NCBI GenBank assembly: GCA_017434855.1
Contig: JAFRUA010000037.1
Span: 62,001 to 126,000 of the forward strand
Origin: Clostridia bacterium
GTDB lineage: Bacteria > Bacillota > Clostridia > Oscillospirales > Acutalibacteraceae
Direction: 5' to 3'
Length of the DNA: 64,000 nucleotides
Shown here: piece after piece, positions 17,136 through 25,141 of the stretch
How the letters are laid out: every line of letters begins with the position of its first letter
How positions within the stretch are numbered: position 1 is the first letter of the stretch
Program-made: the position numbers and the translations under genes
The notes under the pieces: model-generated
What the model saw: only the letters and a program-made list of their open reading frames with translations
Databases searched by the model: none
Told to the model about the DNA's origin: nothing

Positions 17136-17555
17136 TCAGGTTCTGCGTTTGAATTTTGTGCCGCAGTGCGGGCAGGTGATCTCGATCTTGCCGCGGTTTT
17201 TCGGTACGCGCAAGGTCCGCTTGCAGGTGGGGCAGGCAAAGTACCGGTGGTCATGGTCCTGCCAATGTGCAAACCGGGTCTTGCACGTTTCAAGGAAGGG
17301 ACCAAACGCCTTTAAAAAGCGCTCGTTTTCCTGCCGCCGCTTTTCAACATTGCGTGACAGCACGCGCCACGCGGCAATCAAGAGCGGCACCGCACCGGGC
17401 AATTGCTGCAGCCGGTACCGATAAAAGTCCGTCCAAAAGAACGGAAAGCGCAGCAGCGACAGCACCAGCGTGATCAGGCAGCCAAGCAGGATCAATGCCA
17501 TGCTGAGCTGGTCCACACCGTATCGCCCCTGCATAAACGCGCGGAGTCTTTGCAT
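17136..17555 (-). CDS. Membrane protein with C-terminal zinc ribbon
   Basis: 139 residues. One or two N-terminal membrane segments (LSMALILLGCLITLVLSLL, then a possible LPGAVPLLIAA), a basic helical linker, then a cytoplasmic zinc ribbon with CPTC and CPHC pairs. SD AAAGGGGGC lies before ATG 17555. Zinc-ribbon membrane proteins of this layout are common in Clostridia but I know of no assigned role. Just upstream of rmlB. Confidence 0.75.
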   Translation of the reverse strand: MQRLRAFMQGRYGVDQLSMALILLGCLITLVLSLLRFPFFWTDFYRYRLQQLPGAVPLLIAAWRVLSRNVEKRRQENERFLKAFGPFLETCKTRFAHWQDHDHRYFACPTCKRTLRVPKNRGKIEITCPHCGTKFKRRT

Positions 17556-17581
17556 CGCGCCGCCCCCTTTCGCAGTGAATC

Positions 17582-17616
17582 CCCGGCACCAAGCATCAAG
17601 GCGCCGGGCTTTTTTT
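17582..17616 (+). terminator. Orphan terminator-like hairpin in a divergent region
   Basis: Stem CCCGGCACC with GGCGCCGGG (17582-17590/17600-17608, one mismatch), then T7 on the + strand. No + strand gene ends here; the genes either side diverge. It could end an antisense transcript or be a leftover. Confidence 0.45.
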
Positions 17617-17686
17617 ATTATATCCCTTTTTCACAAAAAACGCAACAGGTTCTTTTCAGTTTCGTCCCGCAAAAGCGCCGCCGGGC

Positions 17687-17715
17687 TTGATTTTTCCGCT
17701 TTCGCGCGGTATAAT
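17687..17715 (+). promoter_or_regulatory. SigA promoter of the transporter gene
   Basis: TTGATT (17687-17692), 17-nt spacer, perfect TATAAT (17710-17715), ~37 nt before the start codon. Confidence 0.75.
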
Positions 17716-17752
17716 GGAAAAGTATCCGGAAAAATCAGAACGGAGTGGAAGC

Positions 17753-18763
17753 ATGAACGTTGTAAAAAAATACTTCAAGCGCTATTTTGTGGACGCCACA
17801 AGCGCGATGGCGCTGGGCCTGTTTGCGTCGCTGATCGTGGGCCTGATCATCAGCCAGCTTGCAAAGATTCCGCATCTGGATGTGCTGGCCAAATTCACCG
17901 AGGTTCTGTCTGCCTCGTCGCCGGTGGTGGGCGGCGCGATCGGCGCGGCCATCGCCTATGGGCTCAAATCCAAACCGCTGGTGATCTTTTCCTGCATCGC
18001 CGTCGGCGCCTACGGCTACAGCGTCGGCGGGCCGGTGGGGGCCTATATCGCGGTGGTCGCCGCGAATGAGATCGGTTCCCTGGTTGCCGGAAAGACCAAG
18101 ATCGATATCGTTGTCACGCCGATCGTCACCATCATTTCGGGCGGCTTCGTCGGGCTGCTTGTCGGCCCGTATCTGTCGCAATTCATGACCTGGCTGGGCA
18201 ACGTGATCAACGCCGCCACGCAGCTGCACCCGCTGCCGATGGGCATTGCCGTGGCGTCACTGGTGGGCCTTGCGCTCACCGCGCCGATCAGCTCTGCCGC
18301 ACTGTGCATCATGCTGGGCATCGACGGGCTGGCGGCCGGCGCCGCCGCCGTGGGCTGCGCCGCACAGATGGTCGGCTTTGCGGTCACAAGCTTCCGCGCA
18401 AACGGGGTCGGCGGCCTGGTGTCGCAGGGACTCGGCACCAGCATGCTGCAGTTCGGCAACATCATGAAACGGCCGCAGATTTTGCTCGCCCCGACGCTGG
18501 CGGGCGCCATCCTGGGGCCGGTCTCGACCTGCGTGTTCGGGATGACCAACACCGCCACGGGCGCCGGCATGGGTACCAGCGGCCTGGTGGGCCAGTTTGG
18601 CGCGTGGGCGGCGATGAGCGGCGATTTTGGCGCGGGCAAAACGATCGCTTTGATTTTGCTTATGCACATTGCCGCGCCGGCTGTGCTGTCGCTTGCGTTC
18701 CATCTGCTGTTCAAAAAGATCGGCCTGGTCAAAGACGACGACCTGAAGCTGAACGCCATTTGA
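17753..18763 (+). CDS. PTS EIIC-like membrane protein (PfoR/PTS_EIIC_2 type)
   Basis: 336 residues, very hydrophobic, ~9-10 membrane segments with Gly-rich loops (VVGGAIGAAIAYGL, ISGGFVGLLVGP, TNTATGAGMGTSGLVGQFG) typical of the EIIC-like PfoR family. No IIA or IIB domain is fused or adjacent, so it may be a permease or regulator rather than a full phosphotransferase system. Start at ATG 17753 with GGAGTGG upstream. The HAD phosphatase gene starts 10 nt after its stop, suggesting that the two act together, for example on an imported phosphorylated compound (inference). Confidence 0.75.
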   Translation: MNVVKKYFKRYFVDATSAMALGLFASLIVGLIISQLAKIPHLDVLAKFTEVLSASSPVVGGAIGAAIAYGLKSKPLVIFSCIAVGAYGYSVGGPVGAYIAVVAANEIGSLVAGKTKIDIVVTPIVTIISGGFVGLLVGPYLSQFMTWLGNVINAATQLHPLPMGIAVASLVGLALTAPISSAALCIMLGIDGLAAGAAAVGCAAQMVGFAVTSFRANGVGGLVSQGLGTSMLQFGNIMKRPQILLAPTLAGAILGPVSTCVFGMTNTATGAGMGTSGLVGQFGAWAAMSGDFGAGKTIALILLMHIAAPAVLSLAFHLLFKKIGLVKDDDLKLNAI

Positions 18764-18773
18764 GGAGGCCGCC

Positions 18774-19343
18774 ATGAACGTCTATGACTTTGACGAAACC
18801 ATCTATGACGGCGAAAGCTCCATCGAGTTCATTCTCGATTACATCCGCGTGGACCCGAAGGTCATCAAATTCGTTCCCTCCATCATCAGAATCATGTTCC
18901 TTTATGAGCGCGGAAAAATCACCTTTGACGATTTTTCGGAAAAATACGCCCACAAGCTGACCGATTATTTTGCGGCAAACAATGTCACGGTCGAGCATCT
19001 GATGCAGGGGTTCTGGGACAAGCGCATGCACAAGATCAAGCCCTTTTATCTGGCGCAAAAAAAGGCCGACGACGTCATTCTGACCGCGTCGCCCACCTTT
19101 ATGATGCGTGAGGTCTGCGACCGTTTGGGCGTGAAAAACCTGGTTGCGACCGACTTTGACCTGGAAACGGGCAAGGTGAAAAACGCCTGTTTCCGCGAAA
19201 ACAAGATCCGCTGCTTTTTTGACGCCTTTCCGGATGGCGAAATCGACGCGTTCTATACCGACTCCGTCAACGACAGCTTTCTCTTTCCGCTGGCAAAAGA
19301 AGCCTATATGGTCAAAAAGAACAAGATCATCCGGGTGAAATGA
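18774..19343 (+). CDS. HAD-superfamily (subfamily IB) phosphatase
   Basis: 189 residues. Motif I YDFDETIYDG (Asp nucleophile and acid/base), motif II in LTASPTF (Thr/Ser), the Lys in RENKIRC, and motif III YTDSVNDSFLF, all of the PSP-like IB group. The start has GAGGAGG upstream. Translationally close to the EIIC-like gene. Substrate unknown; phosphoserine-like or sugar phosphate are options. Confidence 0.88.
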   Translation: MNVYDFDETIYDGESSIEFILDYIRVDPKVIKFVPSIIRIMFLYERGKITFDDFSEKYAHKLTDYFAANNVTVEHLMQGFWDKRMHKIKPFYLAQKKADDVILTASPTFMMREVCDRLGVKNLVATDFDLETGKVKNACFRENKIRCFFDAFPDGEIDAFYTDSVNDSFLFPLAKEAYMVKKNKIIRVK

Positions 19344-19367
19344 ACGCCCGCGCACAAAAACGAAAAA

Positions 19368-19402
19368 GCTGCCGACCCGCGATGTTCGCCCCGGTCGGCA
19401 GC
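19368..19402. terminator. Bidirectional terminator between the HAD gene and the 32-aa peptide gene
   Basis: GCTGCCGACC / GGTCGGCAGC stem with A-rich flank on the left and T-rich flank on the right. A second small hairpin (ACCCGA/TCGGGT, 19410-19427) with CCTTTTCTTTT follows on the + strand. Confidence 0.75.
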
Positions 19403-19450
19403 CTTTGGTACCCGATGATGCATTCGGGTCCTTTTCTTTTGGTTGATGCT

Positions 19451-19549
19451 TCAGCCGTCAAGCAACCCGCTGCGCAGCGCAGTTTTGATCAAGCCCATAA
19501 GCATATTGATGAGTTGAAGCAGCAGCGCATTGTTGAAAATGTCGCCCAT
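19451..19549 (-). CDS. 32-residue amphipathic peptide
   Basis: ATG at 19549 with a strong SD (AAAGGAG, 8 nt) opens 32 codons: MGDIFNNALLLQLINMLMGL continuing to SGLLDG, then TGA. It is almost wholly an amphipathic or hydrophobic helix with two Lys/Arg residues. The gene is followed on its strand by a good terminator. Size and character recall small membrane-active or toxin-like peptides, but there is no antitoxin RNA evidence. It is too short for homology-free naming. Confidence 0.55.
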   Translation of the reverse strand: MGDIFNNALLLQLINMLMGLIKTALRSGLLDG

Positions 19550-19899
19550 TTTCAAGTCTCCTTTCACATGATTCTACGGTTTTATGGTAGCACAGCTTTT
19601 TGGTTTATTTGTGAAGTAATGGAAAATAAATCGTGAATGCGCCATGCTATTTTATCGACAATTGTCTTTAAAAGAGGGGGCTGTTGCATTTGGTTTTCTT
19701 CGACTGAAGGCTGTACAAAAGTACGCCGAAGGAGAAAAAACGTCGAAAAACAAAGATCGGGTATGGGCGCAGCCCATCCAAAGAATGCGATAAAAGCAGG
19801 GCGCGGAGTTTTCTCTGCGTCCTGCTTTTGGTCAATCCGTTACTGTTTTTCTTTTTGCTCTTCGCAAAAAGCGACAGCCCCAAACATTGCCTTGCTGCG
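19550..19899. other. Non-coding stretch between the peptide gene and the secreted protein gene
   Basis: No convincing gene. It contains the peptide gene's upstream region (19560-19650), a GGGGGCTGTTGCA sequence (~19676) reminiscent of some IS ends, a small ATGGGC/GCCCAT hairpin (19763-19777), and a near-perfect bidirectional terminator AAAAGCAGG/CCTGCTTTT (19792-19829) that serves the minus-strand gene. Confidence 0.5.
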
Positions 19900-21000
19900 T
19901 CAGGGCGTATAGGCCAGCTTGTCGCCGTGCGTCGCATACATGTCGTAGCAGCAGACATACTTCACATGGAAGATGCGATACAGCAGATTCAGGCCGGTGA
20001 TGTAAAGGCCGCCGATGAAGGAGTGGCAGATGTGGGTGCAGCGCTCCGCGTTCTGATAATGATACTGATTGTTGTCGGCAAGCTGCATGACGATGGTGTT
20101 GTCAAAATCAGCGATCGTCGCTTCAAAGATTCGGCCCTGGGAATCGTCGTCCGGCCAGACGGCAGAGATCGAATAACCGCTGGGGCTGTAGCTGACCTCC
20201 AGATAGCAGAAGCCTTCGGCGTCTGTGGTGCCATACGGCTTTGCGCCGCCGGCCAGCAGGTTGTCGCCGGTCATGATCTGAATGATCGCGCCTTCCACCG
20301 GTTCATTGTCTTCATCCGTAACACAGACGGTAACCGGATAGCGCACCAGGCGCTGCTGATACACGGCATAAACGTCGATCGCGCTGGAAGCGTCCTCTGA
20401 GAACGTGATGTGGTCCTTTTTAAAGACCTCGCCGGTCTTGTTGGTACGGGCATATGCCGTTTCCCACTCATCCTCAAATTCATAGACATATGTCAGGTCT
20501 GCCTCGCGGGTCAGGCCGGTCGGCGCATGAATGGCCGCCATGCCGTAGTTTTCATCCGCGTCCTGCACCAGGATCGTGCCGTCATAGTCATGATATGTGA
20601 TCGTGTAGATCTTTGCATTCTGGACATAGGCCGCGTCCACAACCATGTCTGCGGTGACCGGCTGCGACAGGTCCCTGGTCCACCCCGCATAGGGATTGCC
20701 CGGTTCTTCCACCTGGGTGTATTCATAATGGATGTTGTAGGGGATCGCCGGGACCTCGCTCGGGTCCGGAAGCTGATCGGCCGGCACGGCTTCACCGTCC
20801 GCAACCTCGATCGTCTTGATGGGCTTGTAGCCATACGGGGTACCCTCATAGTTTTCCGTCATAATGCGGAACGTCACGGTGTGCATGCCGCCTTCGGCCA
20901 CTGCGGCGGGCGCCGCCGCGACCAGGCTCATCAAAGCAAAGACGAGCGCCATCAGCACGGCAATCGTTCTTTTGGGTGTGTGCATTTTTTGTTTCATCAT
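19900..21000 (-). CDS. Secreted or surface beta-domain protein
   Basis: 366 residues. Signal peptide (KRTIAVLMALVFALMSLVAA, cleavage near AVAEG). The mature part holds repeated beta domains: two MucBP/flagellar-repeat-like segments (YTITYHDYDGTILVQDADEN) and a Cna-B/Ig-like domain (VTVCVTDEDNEPVEGAIIQI ... TDAEGFCYLEV). The Cys/His-rich C-terminal ~60 residues have no LPXTG motif and no evident anchor. The start is one of two adjacent ATGs preceded by AAGGAGG. Likely an extracellular adhesion or matrix protein; function unproven. Confidence 0.75.
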   Translation of the reverse strand: MMKQKMHTPKRTIAVLMALVFALMSLVAAAPAAVAEGGMHTVTFRIMTENYEGTPYGYKPIKTIEVADGEAVPADQLPDPSEVPAIPYNIHYEYTQVEEPGNPYAGWTRDLSQPVTADMVVDAAYVQNAKIYTITYHDYDGTILVQDADENYGMAAIHAPTGLTREADLTYVYEFEDEWETAYARTNKTGEVFKKDHITFSEDASSAIDVYAVYQQRLVRYPVTVCVTDEDNEPVEGAIIQIMTGDNLLAGGAKPYGTTDAEGFCYLEVSYSPSGYSISAVWPDDDSQGRIFEATIADFDNTIVMQLADNNQYHYQNAERCTHICHSFIGGLYITGLNLLYRIFHVKYVCCYDMYATHGDKLAYTP

Positions 21001-21290
21001 TAAAACAGCCTCCTTGTGTTGTTGTCGTCGCCAAAACGCAAATGCGCCTCAGCGTAGAATCAGCCAATATTACAATATAATTATAATCCATTACGAAAAA
21101 AAGTCAATCCCTTTTTGAAAACACCGTTTAGAATTTCGCCGACGAAAACTGTGGATTTTGTCTAAAACCGCGGCAGCACAACGGCGCGGACGCTTGCCGG
21201 ATGCACATCTTTCCCGCCTTCGCGTATACTGTCAGTGTAAGGGATGGAGCGCGGCCACCCGGCTCCGGCCTGCAAAAAGGAGGTCATTGT

Positions 21291-21443
21291 ATGTGCAACA
21301 ACGGTTTTCTGGGAACGAACTGCTGCACCTGGCTGCTTGTGATCCTGCTGGTCATGCTGTTTAACAACGGCGACGGCATTCTCGGCAACGGCTGCGGCTG
21401 CGGCAACAATTGCGGCTGCGGCAACAACGGCTGCGGCTGCTGA
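21291..21443 (+). CDS. 50-residue Cys/Gly-rich membrane miniprotein
   Basis: MCNNGFLGTNCCTWLLVILL begins the protein; after a short hydrophobic span comes a tail of CGCGNN units (8 Cys in the last 17 residues). Start fixed by AAAAAGGAGG 7 nt upstream, and a terminator follows. Small Cys-rich proteins of this look occur in clostridial spore formers and may be coat or surface components; this is analogy only. Confidence 0.7.
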   Translation: MCNNGFLGTNCCTWLLVILLVMLFNNGDGILGNGCGCGNNCGCGNNGCGC

Positions 21444-21472
21444 CCCGCCGCACGGCGATGAACGCCCGATAA

Positions 21473-21533
21473 AAAAAGGATCCCGCCCGGGGCACCTTCC
21501 GCAAGGATGTGCCCCTTTGGGGTCCTTTTTGAC
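21473..21533. terminator. Long bidirectional terminator
   Basis: AAAAAGGA(T)CCC pairs with GGGGTCCTTTTT, and an inner GGGGCAC/GTGCCCC stem extends it. It serves the miniprotein gene and the convergent aminopeptidase operon. Confidence 0.8.
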
Positions 21534-21535
21534 AT

Positions 21536-22942
21536 TCAGTTGTGATACAGCGCCAGGCACGCCTTAAACGTGCTGTAAACGTCTGCCTTGGCAACCAGCT
21601 CAAACGGCGCGTGCATCGACAGCACCGGCACGCCCAGGTCCACGACCTCGATGTCCATGTTGGCCAGGAACATTGCAACCGTTCCGCCGCCGCCTTCGTC
21701 CACCTTGCCCATTTCGCCGATCTGCCAGCAGACGCCCTCGGCGTCAAAGGCCGCGCGAATCTGTGAAAGGAACTCTGCGTTCGCGTCAGAGGTGCCGCTC
21801 TTGCCGCGGGCGCCGGTATACTTTGTGATGACGGCGCCGTGGTTCAGGAACGCGGCATTGTGCTTGTCGTGCACCTGTGGGAAGGTGGGGTCAAACCCGG
21901 CGTTGACGTCGGCCGACAGGCACCGGGAATTGTGCAGCACCCGGCGCAGCGGCACGCCCTGCATGGCGGCAAGGTCGGCGATGAAATCGCGCAGATAGGC
22001 CGACTCCAGACCCGTGTTGCCCATGGACCCGATCTCTTCCTTGTCGGTCAGGACGGCAAGGCAGGTGTGCGTCGGCGTACCGTCCAGCGCAAAGAGCGCC
22101 TCCATCGCCGGATAGGCGCAGACGCGGTCGTCGTGACCGTAGGCGCCGATCATGCTGCGGTCAAAGCCGATGTCCACTGCCGGGAAGGCCGGCACGATCT
22201 CCAGCTCGGCAGATAAAAAGTCATCTTCCGTCACGCCGTATTTTTCGTTCAGCAGTTTCAGAATATTCAGCTTGACCAATTCGCTTTCGTCGTCCGCTTT
22301 GAACGGGCGGCTGCCGATCAAAAGGTTCAGCTCTTCGCCCTTGATGCCGTCGGCCAGCGTGCGCTGCGACTGCTCTTTTGCCAGGTGGGGCAGCAGGTCG
22401 GTGATCACATACTGCGGGTCGCCCGCATCCTCGCCGATGCGCACCGTGACGGTGGCGCCGTCTTTTTTCACAAAGACGCCGTGCAGCGACAGCGGGATCG
22501 CCGCCCACTGATATTTGCGGATGCCGCCGTAATAATGCGTTTTGAAGTATGCCAGCTCGTCCTGCTCATAGAGCGGCGTCGGCTTCAGGTCCAGCCGCGG
22601 CGCGTCGATGTGCGACGCCACGATGCGCGTGCCCTCGCAAAGATCGGCAGACCCGATGACGCAAAGGATCACCGCCTTGTTCCGCTGCAGCAGATAGACC
22701 TTGTCGCCGGCACTGTATTGCGCAGCGGGGTCAAAGGGAACGAAACCGTGACTTTCTGCCGCAGCTTTGATCCACGCGGCGCACTCGCGCTCGGTCTTTG
22801 CTTCAGTAATGAAGCGCTTGTAGCCTTCGCAAAAGGCGTCGGCCGCCGCGTCCTCTTCGGCGGTACAGGTCTTCTGAAAGGGTTCGTTCTTGCGAAACAG
22901 CTGCTCTTTCAGGCGGGCCGCCTCGGTCTTTTCTTCTTTCAT
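21536..22942 (-). CDS. M18-family aspartyl aminopeptidase
   Basis: 468 residues. Metal-site segments of the M18 family are all visible: SHIDAPRLDLKP, YGHDDRVCAYPAM, DKEEIGSMGNTG, SADVNAGFDP and VLSMHAPFE. It removes N-terminal residues (Asp/Glu preferred in characterised members) from peptides in the cytoplasm. The start at 22942 has TAAGGAGG. Last gene of the DUF951-prfA-sua5/coaE-slt-M18 operon, 13 nt after the transglycosylase gene. Confidence 0.93.
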   Translation of the reverse strand: MKEEKTEAARLKEQLFRKNEPFQKTCTAEEDAAADAFCEGYKRFITEAKTERECAAWIKAAAESHGFVPFDPAAQYSAGDKVYLLQRNKAVILCVIGSADLCEGTRIVASHIDAPRLDLKPTPLYEQDELAYFKTHYYGGIRKYQWAAIPLSLHGVFVKKDGATVTVRIGEDAGDPQYVITDLLPHLAKEQSQRTLADGIKGEELNLLIGSRPFKADDESELVKLNILKLLNEKYGVTEDDFLSAELEIVPAFPAVDIGFDRSMIGAYGHDDRVCAYPAMEALFALDGTPTHTCLAVLTDKEEIGSMGNTGLESAYLRDFIADLAAMQGVPLRRVLHNSRCLSADVNAGFDPTFPQVHDKHNAAFLNHGAVITKYTGARGKSGTSDANAEFLSQIRAAFDAEGVCWQIGEMGKVDEGGGGTVAMFLANMDIEVVDLGVPVLSMHAPFELVAKADVYSTFKACLALYHN

Positions 22943-22955
22943 AGCAAATGCCTCC

Positions 22956-23522
22956 TTAGAAATGATAAAGCTTTTCATACATCTTTTTCGCGCGCATCAC
23001 ACGTTTCAGATATTTTTCGGTCTCTTTGAACGGAATGCTGTCCAGCGACGTTCCGTCCTTGGAATACTGCGGGTCGGCCAGCCATTTTTTGACGTTGCCG
23101 ATCCCGGCGTGATAGGCGCAGACGGCCAGGGCCTCGTCATTGCCGAACTGATCCATCAGATAGCGGTAATAATAGCAGCCGTAGCGGATCGACGTTTCGG
23201 GGTCAAACAGGTCCTCCACCGGCAGCGTTTCGCCCAGCCTTGCCTGCAGGTCCTCGAATGTTTCGGGCAGCATCTGCATCAGACCGCGCGCGTCGGCATG
23301 CGACACCGCCCGGGGGTCAAAACTGCTTTCACAATTGATGACGGCAAAGACAAAAGATTTTTCCAGGTCGTTGTCTTTGGCATATATTTCGACAAATTCA
23401 TCATAGCGAACGGGATATAATGATTTCAGCACGCGCGGAACGGCAATCAAGGCGCCGACGACCACCACGGCCAGCACCGCCGTCAGAATGAGCCACACGC
23501 GGGCACGTTTAGACTGTTTCAT
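22956..23522 (-). CDS. Membrane-anchored lytic transglycosylase (SLT domain)
   Basis: 188 residues. N-terminal membrane anchor (VWLILTAVLAVVVVGALIA), then a lytic transglycosylase domain with catalytic Glu in CESSFDPRA and the ADARGLMQMLPET motif, AYHAGIGNV near the end. It cleaves peptidoglycan glycan strands to anhydro products outside the membrane. Start ATG 23522 has GGAGG, and the gene overlaps the Sua5-CoaE stop by 14 nt, so the two are coupled. Confidence 0.92.
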   Translation of the reverse strand: MKQSKRARVWLILTAVLAVVVVGALIAVPRVLKSLYPVRYDEFVEIYAKDNDLEKSFVFAVINCESSFDPRAVSHADARGLMQMLPETFEDLQARLGETLPVEDLFDPETSIRYGCYYYRYLMDQFGNDEALAVCAYHAGIGNVKKWLADPQYSKDGTSLDSIPFKETEKYLKRVMRAKKMYEKLYHF

Positions 23523-25137
23523 GGCGTTCCTCCAGGTCATTCAATTGCGCGTCCAGATCAAACGGCGGCTCGTTGTTGATGACGACGTCCGCAGCGGAAA
23601 GATAATAGTCGTCTTTCTTTTGCATTTTCATACGCTCACGGGCCACCGGCTCGCTCAGGCCGTCGCGCGCCATGATGCGCCGCAGGCGGGTACCTTCCGA
23701 TGCGGTGACCACAATGATCGCGTCGCAGCGCCGGCGCGTGGGGCTTTCCAGCAGGGCGGCCGCGTCAATGAGTGCGTTTTTGTACCCCTGCGCCGCAGCG
23801 TCCAGCAGCGCGTCCTCCACCAGGTCGTCGATCGCCGGGTGAGTGATGGCGTTCAGCGTCTGCACCCCGTTCGGCTGTGTCACCGCCGCGCGCACCAGCG
23901 CCTTGCGGTCCAGGGTGCCGTCAGGAAGCAAAATGCTTTGCCCAAACGCATCGGTCAACGCCGAAAGTGTCCGGGTGCCCGGCTCCACCACCCGGCGTGC
24001 CAGCACATCCGTGTCGATGATGTACCACCCGCGCTGCCGCAGCTTTTCTGCCACCGTGCTTTTGCCGGCGCCGGTCTTTCCGGTCAGGCCAAACACGCGC
24101 ACCGGCGGGGCGGCCAAGTCGATCACACGGAACGCCGCCGCCCGCACCAGCCGGTTGAGCACCGCAAGTCCCATGCCGCTTTGCGCAGGGAAACGGGCAA
24201 ACACGCGCTTTGCGCCTTTGGCGTCCATCTCGCGCAGCGCGTCAAACAACCGCTGCGCCTGCGACGCGCTGTCCTCTGCCCTGCCGTATGTCACGGCCGG
24301 AACGCCCAGCAGCGCCGCCTCCTCTTCAAAGCAAAGGGCCACGGTGCCATCGCGCCTGTGCGCTTCCACAAATGCGCGGTACGCGGCAAAATCACCCTTC
24401 AGGATCACCACCTGCGCTTCGGGCGCATAGTGCTTATACTTCATCCCCGGCGACGCGGCGGCTTGCCCGTCGGCCAGCCGGTGCAGCACGGCGTCGTCGA
24501 TCTCCACCGGCCCCAGCACCGCTTCCAGCATGTCCGGCGTCACGCCGCCCGGCCGCAGCACCCGCGGCGCCGCCCCGACCAGGCTCACCACGGTGGATTC
24601 CACGCCCACGCTGCACGGCCCGGCGTCCACGATCGCGTCGATGCGCCCGTCCATGTCGGCCAAAACCGACGGCCCGTCGGTGGGGCTGGGCTTGCCGGAT
24701 CGGTTGGCGGACGGCGCGGCCAGCGGCACGCCGCATGCTTTCAGAATCGCGCGGGCAATCGGATGGCTCGGCATGCGCACCGCAACGGTGTCCAGCCCCC
24801 CGCTGACGATGTCCGGCACCAGCGGCGTTTTTTTCAAAATCACGGTCAGCGGCCCGGGCCAGAACGCCTTGGCCAGCTTCTTTGCCGCAGGCGGAATCTC
24901 CTGCACCAGCGGCGCCCACTGCGCCATGTCACAGATGTGGACGATCAGGGGGTTGTCCGCCGGCCGCCCCTTGGCCGCAAAAATCTTTTCCACCGCCTTC
25001 GGGTCCAGCGCGTTGGCCGCCAGGCCATAGACCGTTTCGGTCGGGATGGCAGCCACGCCGCCGCTGTTCAGCAGCGCGCCGATTTCTGCAAGGCGCGGGT
25101 CGGCGGGGTCGGTGATGACGTCATATTTTGTATTCAT
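23509..25137 (-). CDS. Fusion of Sua5-type threonylcarbamoyl-AMP synthase and dephospho-CoA kinase
   Basis: 542 residues. Residues 1-~205 are the YrdC/TsaC domain (IPTETVYGLA, KGRPADNPL, APSANRSGKPSPT, VESTVVSL) that makes threonylcarbamoyl-AMP for tRNA t6A. Residues ~231-340 are the Sua5 C-terminal domain (SPGMKYKHYAPEAQV, GMGLAVLNRLVRAA). Residues ~346-542 are CoaE, with P-loop FGLTGKTGAGKS and IIDTDVLARRVV, which phosphorylates dephospho-CoA in the last step of CoA synthesis. Both halves look complete and are in one continuous frame. ATG 25137 lies 4 nt after the prfA stop. Confidence 0.92.
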   Translation of the reverse strand: MNTKYDVITDPADPRLAEIGALLNSGGVAAIPTETVYGLAANALDPKAVEKIFAAKGRPADNPLIVHICDMAQWAPLVQEIPPAAKKLAKAFWPGPLTVILKKTPLVPDIVSGGLDTVAVRMPSHPIARAILKACGVPLAAPSANRSGKPSPTDGPSVLADMDGRIDAIVDAGPCSVGVESTVVSLVGAAPRVLRPGGVTPDMLEAVLGPVEIDDAVLHRLADGQAAASPGMKYKHYAPEAQVVILKGDFAAYRAFVEAHRRDGTVALCFEEEAALLGVPAVTYGRAEDSASQAQRLFDALREMDAKGAKRVFARFPAQSGMGLAVLNRLVRAAAFRVIDLAAPPVRVFGLTGKTGAGKSTVAEKLRQRGWYIIDTDVLARRVVEPGTRTLSALTDAFGQSILLPDGTLDRKALVRAAVTQPNGVQTLNAITHPAIDDLVEDALLDAAAQGYKNALIDAAALLESPTRRRCDAIIVVTASEGTRLRRIMARDGLSEPVARERMKMQKKDDYYLSAADVVINNEPPFDLDAQLNDLEERHETV

Positions 25138-25141
25138 ACGC

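Noticed and set aside
17753-18763. Complete phosphotransferase system
   Set aside because: Only an EIIC-like membrane part is present; no IIA, IIB or HPr-type phosphorylation sites are encoded nearby.
19676-19700. GGGGGCTGTTGCA as an insertion-sequence end
   Set aside because: Only one end-like sequence is present, with no matching inverted copy and no transposase remnant nearby.
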